Below are positions 34,701 through 46,700 of a DNA stretch of 64,000 nucleotides, one piece after another. Source of the DNA: Valencia hispanica (Eukaryota; Chordata; Actinopteri; Cyprinodontiformes; Valenciidae); NCBI GenBank assembly GCA_963556495.2, contig OY747705.1, positions 3,348,501-3,412,500 on the forward strand. The letters are read 5' to 3'. A program made the position numbers and the translations under genes. Under the pieces are notes generated by a model that saw nothing but the letters and a program-made list of their open reading frames with translations, ran no database searches and was not told the DNA's origin. Positions within the stretch are counted from its first letter, which is position 1; each line of letters opens with the position of its first letter.

Positions 34701-37700
34701 AAGTTTATAGACCTGCTTAACCAGTGTAGCTCGGAGCAAGATTCAGACAATCCAAGGTACGGACAAATGGAATTGTGGCAGAATATGTAAACACTTGTTT
34801 AAACATCTCCCTTTATCTGCTAAACATATGTCAATAGTTTGGTTTGAAACAAATAACATTAGAGGGAGGAATAATTTGAACTAGTTCTGAAGAGATTTGG
34901 TTAAAATGTTTTTGGGCCTTATTAAAGCAGCAGATTATTATTTTTCCCCAACTATAATCATCACCATGCACAATTATCCAATTTTCATGATATGTGTTCA
35001 CAGGTTTCTCTTACATTTGACATGCCAGTCTTCAATGATCGAGGGCTGTGCCACCTTCAGTGTTGTAGAGACAAATGCTTTCAAGCACCTGAACCACCTG
35101 TCTCTGCGGCTCATCCAAGGATCCGACAAAGAAGTGAAAGACTATCTGGCAGCATGTCTGGCATCTTTAAAGGTTGGCTGTTGTTATGCTGTTCTGTCTC
35201 ACCAACCTCTGAAGTAGGACTAGGGTTGGGTCATGTACTAACTTTTTCATTTGCTGATGAAAATAAGATTTAAAATATCCAGGCCTATTCAAAGCATGCC
35301 GTTTAAGCATGACTTTTGATAAAACAAAAAATTAAGTTGTCTAGCGATACTAAAATTAAATAATAATAGTGGTGTAGTTAATCACTTACTATGAAAGCAC
35401 CATTGAATGGTAAATGGCCTGCATTTGTATAGCGCTTTTTCAGTCAGAGGACCACAAAGCGCTTTTCACTACATTCAGTCATTCACCCATTCACGCACAC
35501 ATTCACACGCTGATTGTGGCAAGCTACTACATTGTAGCCACAGCTACCCTGGGGCACACTGACAGAGGCGAGGCTGCCGGACACTGGCGCCACCAGGCCC
35601 TCTGACCACCACCAGCAGGCAACAGGGTTAAGTGTCTTGCCCAAAGACACAACGACCGAGACGAACAGAGCGGGGATTCGAACCAGCAACCAATCGATTA
35701 CGAAGACGATTAAACATGATACTTGCAAACAAATGCTGACAATATGTTAAATACACACATTATATTTTATCTATAGGTTCCTGTTCAATGTTAGAGGTGC
35801 CAAAGCTCAGAAATTTATCGTGGAAAAAATGGCTTCTTCTTAAACAAAGATGAAACTGAGGTCCTTCAGGCGTTTTTGATATTTAATAAAGCATATTGAT
35901 CAATATGGAGGATAGTGTGCACAAAACAGTGGCATCACTTGAACCTCCCTGACCTTTTCATTCTGAAACATTATATAGTATTTAGTTAGTGCTGGGTATG
36001 GATTCAAATTTCAAGAATCGATTTAGATTCTCAAGAGTTACAATCGATTATCCCGATCCGATCTGTTCCAATTCGATACATATGGGTCAGTGCTATTAAA
36101 CGTTTTTTTGAGCTGTTACCTTAATTACATGACTGTAGTACAATGACGGAACACTGTATTTAACCCCTTCAGCCCTAAAGCCGCGTTCACACCGGTCAGC
36201 GCGTCCAGGCGCCAAATCGCTCAAACGGACGAAAGTCGACGCTTTAAAATTTAAACCCAGCTGCTTGCACACTTGTGGTCTGCGTCGGCGCGTCGGGGCA
36301 TCAGCGCGTCACATCATTACGTCAGCGTGCGGGCGTGGATTTGTCTGTTGCTAGTTGTTTACAACATGGCGGATCTTGTCGGATCAGCAGCGCGTCTTCA
36401 ACTACCGGCTCTCTCGGGCCCGGCTGGTGGTGGAAGATGCATTCGGGATCTGGTCTACACAGTGGAGAATGTTTCACCGCAGACTGGAAGTCAACCCCGA
36501 AGTTGTGGAGAAGTGTGTGAAGGCGACGTGTGTTCTCCACAACTTCATGAGGGTTTCTGGAGATGGCCAGGTACCTGCAGTGAGGGGAGCTGCCGCTGCT
36601 CATGGAGAGAGACCACTTCCAGCTGTGGGGCGAATCGGAGCCAACAACGCAACCAGAGAGGCAGTGGAGACCAGAGAAGTTTTCATAATTCTCAAAATGA
36701 TGTAGGTTTCAGCTTTACAATAATTATTTTCATGTTTCTGAGCACGTTTTTGTGTGTGTTTGTGTGCCACTATGTCTGGGTTTTCTTCTCAAAATCACCA
36801 ACCTTCTGCCTCTAACCGCCCTGCTGCTTCTTCTTCTGGCTCCTCTGGGTGGTCATACCCCTCCGCCTGCTCCTCCTCGACCCCCATGTTGCTCGATGTT
36901 TCGCGGGGGGCGATGAAGGGTTCGAGGAAGGACAGGACAGAGAGGTACTTCCATTTCTGCACTTTCCCGCCTTCTGCTCCGCTCTTCCTTCTCTCTTTCT
37001 CTTTTCTGCTCTGCCTGACATATGTGTCCCTCAATGTCTTCCACCGTTTTTTGCAGATCTCGTCTAAATACACAATGGGAAACTGGTAATGCGTATTTAG
37101 TACCGTAGTTGCCCTAACCGCTTTTGGCTAGCGTAGCGTTAGCTAACATAACAAGAAAGTTAAAAGAAAAAATATTTTTTTCTATGTTTAACTGCTTACC
37201 TGGCACTCCAATATCCTCCGATATCTTCCTCCAAATCAGATCCGATCTCTTCCTGTCTTTGTAAAAAGACGAAGACGGGTCATACAATTCACGGACATTA
37301 CATACAGCGACGATCAGTTTGTCCTCCATCTTGAATAAAAAATTTGCCGATTCCCCCATGGAAGGAGTTACCACGTCAGTACAACGAGTCGCTCTGATTG
37401 GTTGACGCCGCGCGTCTGCTGCCCGAAAGTTCAATTTTCCCAACTTGAGCAGCAGACGCCCCGACGGACCGTCGGCGCAGCTGGCATCAGCTGCGTGGAC
37501 GCGCTGATGCCAGCTGCGCCGACGCGCGCGACTTGCTGCTTGGCAGCTTGGCGCCCACTAGATGCGTAGATCCCATAGACTTGCATGTAATCTAGCTGCC
37601 CTGCTGCCTGGACGCGCTGACCGGTGTGAACGCGGCTTTTGTCTTAACATGCCCATCTGGACTGTTACCTCCAATTTTAGCTGTAAAAAGGGCAAACAAT

Positions 37701-40700
37701 GTTAAAAGAAAGTATGAATTATTATTTTTTCAACACAGCACTATATTTAGCAATCAATGTTTATCTCTTATCTGCAAGAGCTCCTCTGTCTTCTGGTGAA
37801 CCGGTCCATGTTAACGGAGCCTACCACTTCCATATATTTGGGCCTGCCAGGCATAAGACCTTAAGAACAGATCCACAAACATAAAAAAAAGTAATCATTC
37901 AAAGCTTATGAATCCATCCCCTTTTGATGTTCTGAAGGAATAATAAAATTTAAATTCAATTCAGTTTATTTATATAGTGCCGATTCACAACAGATGTCAT
38001 TTCAAGGCACTTAACAAGAAGTCATTTCAATACATTTATACAAAATTCCAATCAGTTAAAAAGTTTCCTATTTAAGGAATCCCATCAGATTGCGTCAGTC
38101 ATTGGCGTGAGGTTGGGCCCCGTTGATGCAGACTTTCCAACCACAGCAATCCTTCAGCAATCCCTCATACTGAGCAAGCATGTAGCGACGGTGGAGAGGA
38201 AAAACTCCCCTTTAACAGGAAGAAACCTCCAACAGAACCAGGCTCAGTTGGAGCGGCCTACTGAGGACTGGGGGTTTGAGAAGACAGAGCAGAGACACAG
38301 AAGGAACAGAAGATCTGATATAAAAGTACTTTCTATGTTACAGAAAGTAAAAAGTTGATAACATGACACCTGGTGGATGTTCAGTTACTGGCAGCATCAT
38401 CCCAGTCGATGCCCCCCGTCCAACAGGGCATTGTAGTTAAGCAGGATACCAGACTAGGTATATCTTCTATGGAGAGAAAAACACTGAGAGAAAACAAAGT
38501 TAACAGTCGAAATAACAGAATGTACTGTAATACAACTGGAGAATAGTGGTAGAAAAGGAAGTAGCAGAGTGAAGAAAATTGGTAAGTCTGTCCTCCAGAA
38601 GTCTAAGCCTATAGCAGCATAACTACAGAGATAGCTCAGGATGACCTTAGCCACTCTAACTATAAGCTTTATCAAAAAGGAAAGTTTTAAGCCTGGCCTT
38701 AAAAGTAAACAGTGTGTCTGCCTCACGGACTAAAACTGGGAGCTGGTTCCACAGGAGAGGAGCCTGATAACTAGAAGATCTGCCTCCCATTCTACTTTTA
38801 GAAATCCTAGGAACTACAAGTAAACCTGCAATCTGAGAGCGAAGTGCTCTGTTAGGAACATCTGAAACAATTAGATCTCTGATGATGGAGCTGATTATTA
38901 AGGGCTTTGTATGTAAGAAGGAAGATCTTAAATTCTATTCTGGATTTAACAGGGAGCCAATGAAGGGAAGCTAAAACAGGAGAAATGTGATCTCTCTTTT
39001 TAATGTTCATCAGAACTCTTGCTGCCTCATTTTGGATCAACTGAAGGCTTTTACTGGCATTTTGTGGACTACCTGATAGTAAAGAATTGCAGTAGTCCAG
39101 CCTTGAGGTAACAAATGCACAAGCTAGTTTCTCAGCATCACTCCTGGACAGGATGTTTCTAATTTTAGCAATATTCCGGAGGTGAAAGAAGGAAATCCTA
39201 GAAACCTGTTTAATATGGGATTTAAATCTCAAGTCTTGGTCAAAAATAACACAGAGGTTCTTTACGTTATAACTGGGGGCCAATTTAATGCCATCCAGAT
39301 GAAGTGATAGACTAATCAGTTTCTTTTTTAGAGCTTCTGGTCCAAAGACGGCAACTTCTGTCTTGTCAGAATTTAAGAGCAAAAAGTTTAGAGTCATCCA
39401 TGTTTTTATGTCTTCCAGACATGCCTGTAATCTACCTAACTGACTGGGTTCATCAGAATTTATGGATAGATATAGTTGTGTATCATCACCATAGCTGTGG
39501 AAATTTATCCCATGCTGTCTAATGATTCTACCAATTGGGAGCATATATATGGTGAAAAGAATTGGTCCAAGCATAGAACCCTGTGGAACTCCACAAGTAA
39601 CCCTTGAGTGTGAAGAAGATTGATCATTTAGATGACTGGAATCTGTCAGACAAATATGATTTAAACCAGCCTAGTGCTGTTCCTTTGATCCCTGCAACAT
39701 GTTCAAGCCTTTCTAAGATATTATTATTTCTAATATTATGATCGACTGTGTCAAAAGCAGCACTGAGATCTAACAAAACCAGAACAGACACAAGTCCATT
39801 ATCTGAGGCCATGAGAATATCATTAGTAACCTTCACCAGTGCTGTTTCAGTGCAATGATGAGCTCTAAAACCTGACTGAAACTCTTAATCAGCTCGTTAC
39901 TGTTTAGATGCTCACAGAATTGATTAGCAACAATTCAATTTTTCAATTCAGTTTATTTATATTGCGCCGATTCACAACAGATGTCATCTCAAGGCACTTA
40001 ACAAGAAGTAATTTCAATACATTTATACAAACATTCCAATCAGTTAAAAAGTTTCCTATTTAAAGTGTAACTGAAACCCCTGAAAAAGCATAACCCCGCC
40101 CCCAGACAACATTAAAAAAATTCTACAAAGTAGGCGGTGCCAGGAAGAACGGAGGGGTATGGCCAAGTGTGGGGGAAAAGCGGAGGGGGGGACGTGGGGG
40201 TGTGTTCAGGAGGACAGTGACAGCTACCTTAATGTGACACTGAAACATGGACAGTTACCAAAGCGACGTTGGCAGTTTTGCGACTGATCGATCTGATCAA
40301 CATTCATTTGTTTTGAACGTTAGCCTATGTTAGCATTACCACTCAGAGACTGGACTCATCCTGTCTCCCTCTGCCTCAGTAACACCGAGCTTGGGCGGCG
40401 CTGGCTCGGCGCCCTGAGCCAGCAGATCTCCTCCGTCGTCACCGGAGATAGAGGAGTAGAGGGAGGCTTTATGGAGCTCAGCGGCCGCGAGCCGTATCAA
40501 TTCGAGCCGCTGGCTCGGGGCGCTGAGTCAGCGCTGCCCGAGGCCGGCGCTGCTGCTGAGGGAGAGAGAGACAGGATGAGTCCAGTCTCTGAGTGGTGAT
40601 GCTAATGTTCAAAACAGTATGTTTGCTATGCTAACTAAGTGCTAATGGGATAATAATGGTAAACTGAAAAACGCAATCCCACTCCAAACTCGCAACGGGG

Positions 40701-43700
40701 GGGGGGGGGCGGTATGTCTGATAGTTTTATACCCAAACCCACAGGGCCTGTCTGTGAGACCATGGCTGCTGTGACGCAGTCGATGCTTGTGACGTAGAGA
40801 TGTACCGCTCTCCACCAATCACAAAATTCAAATGCAGTAACCACCGTTCAACCCTAAGAGGCAGCACTAAGACGTTTTTAGACCAAAAAGTGTAGAATTA
40901 AACAAGTTTACACCAAAATGTAAAAAAATCCCCAGAAACTGAAAGACTGCATTGGTAAAGACCCATTTATACAGTTTAAAAGCAAAAAAAAGTTGTTTTG
41001 GGGTTTAGTTACTCTTTAAGGAATTCCAGAAGATTGCGTCAGTCAACTATTTTCTCAAGGATTTTAGATAAGAAAGGAAGGTTAGATATAGGTCTGTAAT
41101 TCACTAAGTCATCTTGATCAAGGGAAGGTTTCTTCAGTAAAGGCTTAATTAAAGCTATTTTAAATTCCTGTGGTACGTATCCATTTACTAAGGGTAGATT
41201 CATCATATCCAAAATGGGGCCAGGAACCAAATGGAACACTTCTTTAAATAATTTGGTTGGGATTGGGTCCAACATACAAGTTGAAGGTTTAGATGAGGCT
41301 AATATTTTTGATAATTCTGAAAGCTCGACTGAATCAAAACAGCCTAAGCACAAATGAGGTTCAACAGTTCTTTCCGATGCTGCCTCATTTACTGAGGAAG
41401 AAGTAATCATGTTCGGAAGGATGCCAATGATTTTATTTTTAATAGAATAAATCTTTTTTATGAATAACCCTTTAAAATCATCACTACTAAGAGCTGGGGG
41501 AATAGTTGGCTCAACAGAGCTTTGACTCTGTGTAAGTTTGGTGACTGTACTTAAAAGAAACCTAGGATTGTTTTCATTCGCCTCTATTAATGATGAAAAA
41601 TATGCTGTTCTAGCTTGTCGAAGGGTCTTTTTATACAGCAGTAGACTGTTATTCCAGGTTTAATAGGAATCCTCTAGATGTGTAGAGAGCCATTTTCTCT
41701 CCAACTTCCTAGTATTCTGCTTTAAAGTACGCAACTCTGCATTAAACCAAGGAGTCAGCCTCCTATGGCTAGCCACTTTCTTTTTTAAGTGGGCTACACT
41801 ATCTAATGCCAAACGCAATGAGGAATTAACGTTGTGAACCAGAGCATCAATTTCTGAAGGGTTAGAGATGGAATTGCTGCCATCCACTGTGTTACCCTGA
41901 GACGCTGAGGAAAGTAAGAATGGAACAGTTTCTTTAAAAATTGTTACAGCATTGTCTGATAAAGCTCTACTATAATGAAATTTTCTTTCAGATTTAAGCA
42001 GGAGTAAAAGTAAGCCGGTGTTATGCCGAGAAATGCAAGCCTACCGAGAATTGCATCCCCTGTCGCGGGAATGCGCATCGTTCAAAACTCCCTGATGATG
42101 ATGACGAAAACGGAATATAGCGACGCGACAACTTTTAAATATATTCGTAATATTACCATGTTTCCTATGCATGTACGTCCTGAAAATGTACTGTTTTATG
42201 GCAGATAAATGTAAAAAAGGACAACTTTGACACCTTTTACCTGAATACGTTTAACTTTACTGTTTTAGGGTCACCGTGTCTCAGGAGTATCTTTCGGTGC
42301 TCCGGTGTTTATGGGTCACATTCTGCGTTTTTTTCTACCAACAGCGTGATAGTTAAAGCATTGTATAACATCTAAACTTTTTAAATCAGCGATTAAAGGC
42401 TGATATGGGTTCAAACAGGACACAATGTAGCCTACATAAGAAAACGTTTTATCTGCTGTTAATGGCAGAGTACGCAATTTTGTTATCGCTTGGTCTAAAA
42501 ACTCTTAATTATTAGCCCACATAAATTATGTAAAATACACCATATGCCCCTAAATGTCTGTTATGTAATACAAGAAAATCCAGTTTTGTTCTTTGGGGGG
42601 GAGTCAGTACCGGGACATTTTGTTGTTTTGAAGTTCAGTTTTTAATTATCAATAAAGTATAAAAAAAAACTCCTCCCTGGTTGTTTGTTTGTGCATACCT
42701 GTCATCAAAAACTGCAAATAGAACCCAAATATTCAACTTTCCCTATAGTGTACCATCCTTTAACCCTAAAATACATGGGACAGGTTTGAAAATCACACCA
42801 GCAGCCCAAAGATCATGCATTGTTCTATAAAAAATTTTTATTCCACACATAAATCTCGAAAATAGCAGGGCTTCTTTTGGAAATGGAGATTTGAAGGTTG
42901 CCACAGTATGCAACTCCTCTCTATTTAACCCAACAATTGTCCTATAGAGCTGTAATTCACACCAGTAACTCATAAAGAAAGTTGAATTTTATAGAAAATC
43001 TTACATCATTCATAGCAGTCTTATTATCTTACACGTCTGTGTAAACTCGATTCATATAAAAATTAGACTAAATATAAATTGTTCTCGGCAAGTAAACGAC
43101 TCTTTCACAATCTCTTATAAAAATACTATTTTCTTTCATTGTTTTACGTCGTCCAAAGTTCTGTCTGCTAGAAACAAAAATCCAGCTTGCTGAGTTCAAC
43201 ACTGAAAAACGCTGTTTATTTTAGTGTTATAATAAATAATTATAACAAAGTAAAATAGAATCAGAATCGGGAAGGTTTTATTGCCAAATATGTGAACAGA
43301 TTCACAACATCAGGAAATTGCTGCGGTTGAAAAGACAAATGGCTTGTAGAACATCATTTATATTCGCAAACATTAATAGAAAATGTTTTAGTGATGTAAA
43401 AGCCTTCCAACCTGTTTCTGCTGACTATTTTTTGCATGTTCCTACAGTTTTTGATATTTCTCTTTGGTGGGTGAAGAGAAATAATTCAGGCTGGAAGTCC
43501 TCCTTGTCAAAATTACAAGGTATAAATTATATCAGGGATTATAATTATGTCCACCAGAATCTGTATCCCCCTGGTAACTTTTTTATTCCTTGGCCAAATC
43601 TTTTCAAATCCACAGAATTGTTCATAATCCAAGGTAGAAATATATTAAACCACTCGAAGATGGGATACTCACAGCCCTTTTTAGGAGGGGGATACAAATT

Positions 43701-46700
43701 ACTTTAGGCACGATAATTCTGTCCGCCAGAATATGTATCACCCAGGTAACTTTTTTAATCCTTGGTCAAACTTCTTCAAAGCCACAGAATTAAATGGTCA
43801 TAATCCAAGGTAAGTATCTACCAAACCATCATTTTATCCTTTTACAATATCGTCAATCGTTTTTAATTCTTGTCAACTAACCCCTAACCCTAGGCCTACA
43901 GAAAAATATTGAAATGATTTTGTTTGGGTTTGGACTATTTGCTATTTTAAAATGCATGAAGTGAGAGAGAGATGAAGGTTTTGGTAATAGTACCGGCAAG
44001 AATTTAAAACTACTTTCAGCCCTGGATTTAAGATGGTCAGTTAAAGTAAATTCAAAAGTTATCAAGAAGTGGTCAGACAGGACTGGATTATGTGGGTGGA
44101 CTGTTATTTCCTTACACTCAATACCGTATGTCAGTACAAGGTCCAAAGTGTGTTTACCCGAGTGTGTGGGTCCTTGTACTTTTTGTGTAAAGCCAATTGA
44201 GTCTAAAAAGCATTAAAGGCTACATTTAGGCTATCTCTTTCAGTATCCACATGAATATTGAAGTCCCCCACTATAATGACCCTATCAGTATTTAATACAA
44301 AATCAGATAAAAAATGTGAAATCTGATCCAAGAATTGAGAGTAAGGGCCTGGTGGACGATACAAAACCACAAACAAAAATGGTCTTAATTTTTTGCAACT
44401 TGGATGAGGAAAATTAAGGGTTAGATGTACAAAAGAATTGTAGCTATCAATTGGTCAGGGATTAATTAGTAAATCAGAATGAAAAATGGTTGCAACTCCT
44501 CCCCCTCGCCCAGTATTTCTAGGAATGTGAAAATTTAAATGATTGGAAGGAGTTGACTCATTTATACTGACATAATCCTTCTGCTGCAACCAGGTTTCTG
44601 TGAGACAAAGCAAATCAATGTGATTATCACAAATCAAGTCATTTACTAACAAAGTCTTTGAGGAGAGAGATCTTATGTTTAATAAACCACATTTAATATA
44701 TTTATTTTTCTGTTCAGTCAAAGTCGTATTTATTTTTATGAGAGTTCCATGATTTGCTTTTGTTGGCTTAACTTTTAATCCATTTAATTTTGGCCGTGGG
44801 CAAGACACTGTTTCTATAGGGTAATGGGTGGGTAACAGTACAGAAGCAGCAGAGAGGTGAGTTAAACTACGACTCTGCTTCCTGGTCTGGACCCTGGGCT
44901 GTTAGTGTTTTGGAGGACTAATAAATTCGGCCATATTCCTTGAAAGAAGAGCTGCTCCATCCAAAGTAGGATGGATGTCATCCCTCCGGATCAGACCAGG
45001 TTTTCCCCAAAATGTTCGCCAATTATCAATGTAGCCCACATTGTTTAATTACAATAAGAATGTAATTAATGTATGTGATAGAAATATGCCTTTTCATATT
45101 AAAGATCATTTATAAAATCAAATAACATGACCACTGAAACTGTAGTAGGGGTGTAACAGTCCACGTATTTATACAAAAAATATGCGGTACATCGCTGTTC
45201 GTTCGGTATGCAACCCAATCCAGTGGCGTTGTAAACCCGAACACATGCAAAATGCCAATGCTCCACCCACGCCCATCACTCTCTTTCATGCGAAATTCAG
45301 GCTTGTGAATAATTGTTAGAATTATGGTAGTCATAATAACGACATATTTAACAAATTTGGCAAAGCATGTTAAGCAATGTAAACGTAAGACATTTACTTA
45401 AAGATGAATCTCCTCTAGTTCCCCCTATGTGGTGCCCTCAGCCCACCTTTCTATTGTGCTTCAGTCTCTACTGTGGCAGACGCCTGTGTTTGGACATTCC
45501 AATGAAGAGGCATCAAGAGTCAGATACGGGAAAAAGAAGCGAGAGCAGAATGATCCCTGTGTGTCGTTAACGCTCCCTCCTGTCACCTTCTTCTTCTACT
45601 CAGTGTAGTTTGTAGACTGTTGCTCACAGCTCCTCTGAGAGAGCAGCTGGGATGGAGAGAAGCGAGATCAAACACTGAAATTATGTTTCTGTTGTAGACA
45701 AATGTAGAAAAGTCCCATTTTACAGGCAGTTATTCACAACTGAAGCAACACTAAACTGCTTTAAACAAATGAAGAACATAAGAAAACAACAAATACAAAA
45801 GCAACTAAGATACGAGACATCTATTCTGCTTCTAAAGGATCTTCCTTACGAAAACAAAATATGTCATAGTTATATGGATCAGTTTCCTCTGTAAAGTCTG
45901 ACCTTTTGGTTGTATTCAGGGGTTTGCATCAAACAAATTCAACATGTGAATGCAGCACAAAAATAAGAACTCTGGACCAAACCAGAACTTTGTCAGAATA
46001 CGCAGCTTTCTTTAGCGATGAGGTATGTAGCTGGTTTTGCACTCAACCGAAAGAACGTCAAGCTCCATGTAAACAGTGGGGAGAAAAACACACTGGCACT
46101 ATGGAGAGGAATCCCTGTGAGCAGAGCAGATTTCCTAACAGCTGTGCTTTTACAGTGCATTCAAGTCCATGCAGTACACAGGACTGTCTAAATCCCTTTG
46201 GTGTTGTTTTGATATTTAAATCATTTTCAACTGATTTTATTGTTGTACAATTCAATATAATACTTCTCACTTTTTGTTTGTATCTTTTGTTTGAAGCAAA
46301 CCGAAAACAGCCTGAACTTTGTTTACCACCCAGTAACATTCTGACTGAGGTGGGCCGAGTGTGCTGACATGACGGAAATATTACTGCTACTAATAATACA
46401 GCTTACAGCATTGATGCTCTAATTAAACTGACAATTGGGACACACTTTCACACTATAATAATTAAACCTTATTTTTACTCATATATATGTATATGCTAGC
46501 AAGATTAAACTTTACCTAAGAGGAGTTGTTGCTTTTAACTTAAAGTAAATTGTTTTTAGTTTGACAAGCCAGTCTGAGATACAGTTAACTTCATGTTTTA
46601 AGAATGCCAACATATTTCCTAAATGTCAGTTGTTTAGACAACAAATTGTGCAAACTCACTACACCGTTAGAACAGCTGTTGGTCAAAAATGGTGGATTAT

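Larger units (their letters stand above)
36178..37638. mobile_element. PIF/Harbinger transposon, internally deleted
   Basis: Perfect long inverted ends: AAGCCGCGTTCACACCGGTC at the left and its reverse complement at the right, each continuing through GCGCGTCCAGGC. It is GC-rich against an AT-rich intron. It holds convergent remnants of the two Harbinger genes: the C-terminal part of the nuclease (+) and a MADF/Myb-like protein (-). A clean 3-bp duplication is not visible (TAA left, TTT right). Confidence 0.88.
39936..41043 (-). mobile_element. LINE 3'-end insertion inside the second L2 copy
   Basis: A short L2 tail (ATTCAGTTTATTTATATTGC and GATTCACAACAGATGTCATC) interrupts ORF2 of the older LINE. 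It is flanked by an imperfect 8-bp duplication, CAACAATT (39928-39935) and CAACTATT (41044-41051). It is itself interrupted by 40064-41015. Confidence 0.82.
38852..44808 (-). pseudogene. ORF2 of the second L2 LINE, broken
   Basis: Pieces: [20 protein letters not shown] (44808), endonuclease to 44455; [14 protein letters not shown] (44146); [20 protein letters not shown] (41887); [19 protein letters not shown] (41410); [14 protein letters not shown] (about 39770); [12 protein letters not shown] (about 39490). The catalytic YADD is changed to YGDD, beside multiple frameshifts. Confidence 0.88.
37954..45040 (-). mobile_element. second L2 LINE copy, decayed and interrupted
   Basis: Same family as 29927-34240, inverted, in sass6 intron 5. 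In element order: ORF1 end at 45040-44900, endonuclease start 44808-44455, SDHFLITF part 44146-44030, middle 42000-41040, catalytic reverse transcriptase 39836-38850, and 3' UTR to about 37954. Two insertions split it: 41999-44024 and 39936-41043. Frameshifts and stops are scattered, so it is dead. It is useful as an aligned partner for the intact copy. Confidence 0.92.

Noticed and set aside
36273..36815. 180-codon ORF in the Harbinger element
   Set aside because: It overlaps the real nuclease frame. Its Cys/Ser/Gly-rich translation matches nothing and ends in AT-rich sequence.
40327..40599. 90-codon ORF in the TTAA element
   Set aside because: It runs through both arms of a palindrome, so its apparent coding structure follows from the inverted repeat.
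43318..43707. 129-codon ORF as a new gene
   Set aside because: It lies in a non-autonomous hAT-like element, crosses a degenerate direct repeat and has no recognised motif; kept only as a note in the findings.
45906..46367. 153-codon + strand ORF
   Set aside because: No recognised domain, low-complexity codon content and location in an intron; a long random frame is likelier.
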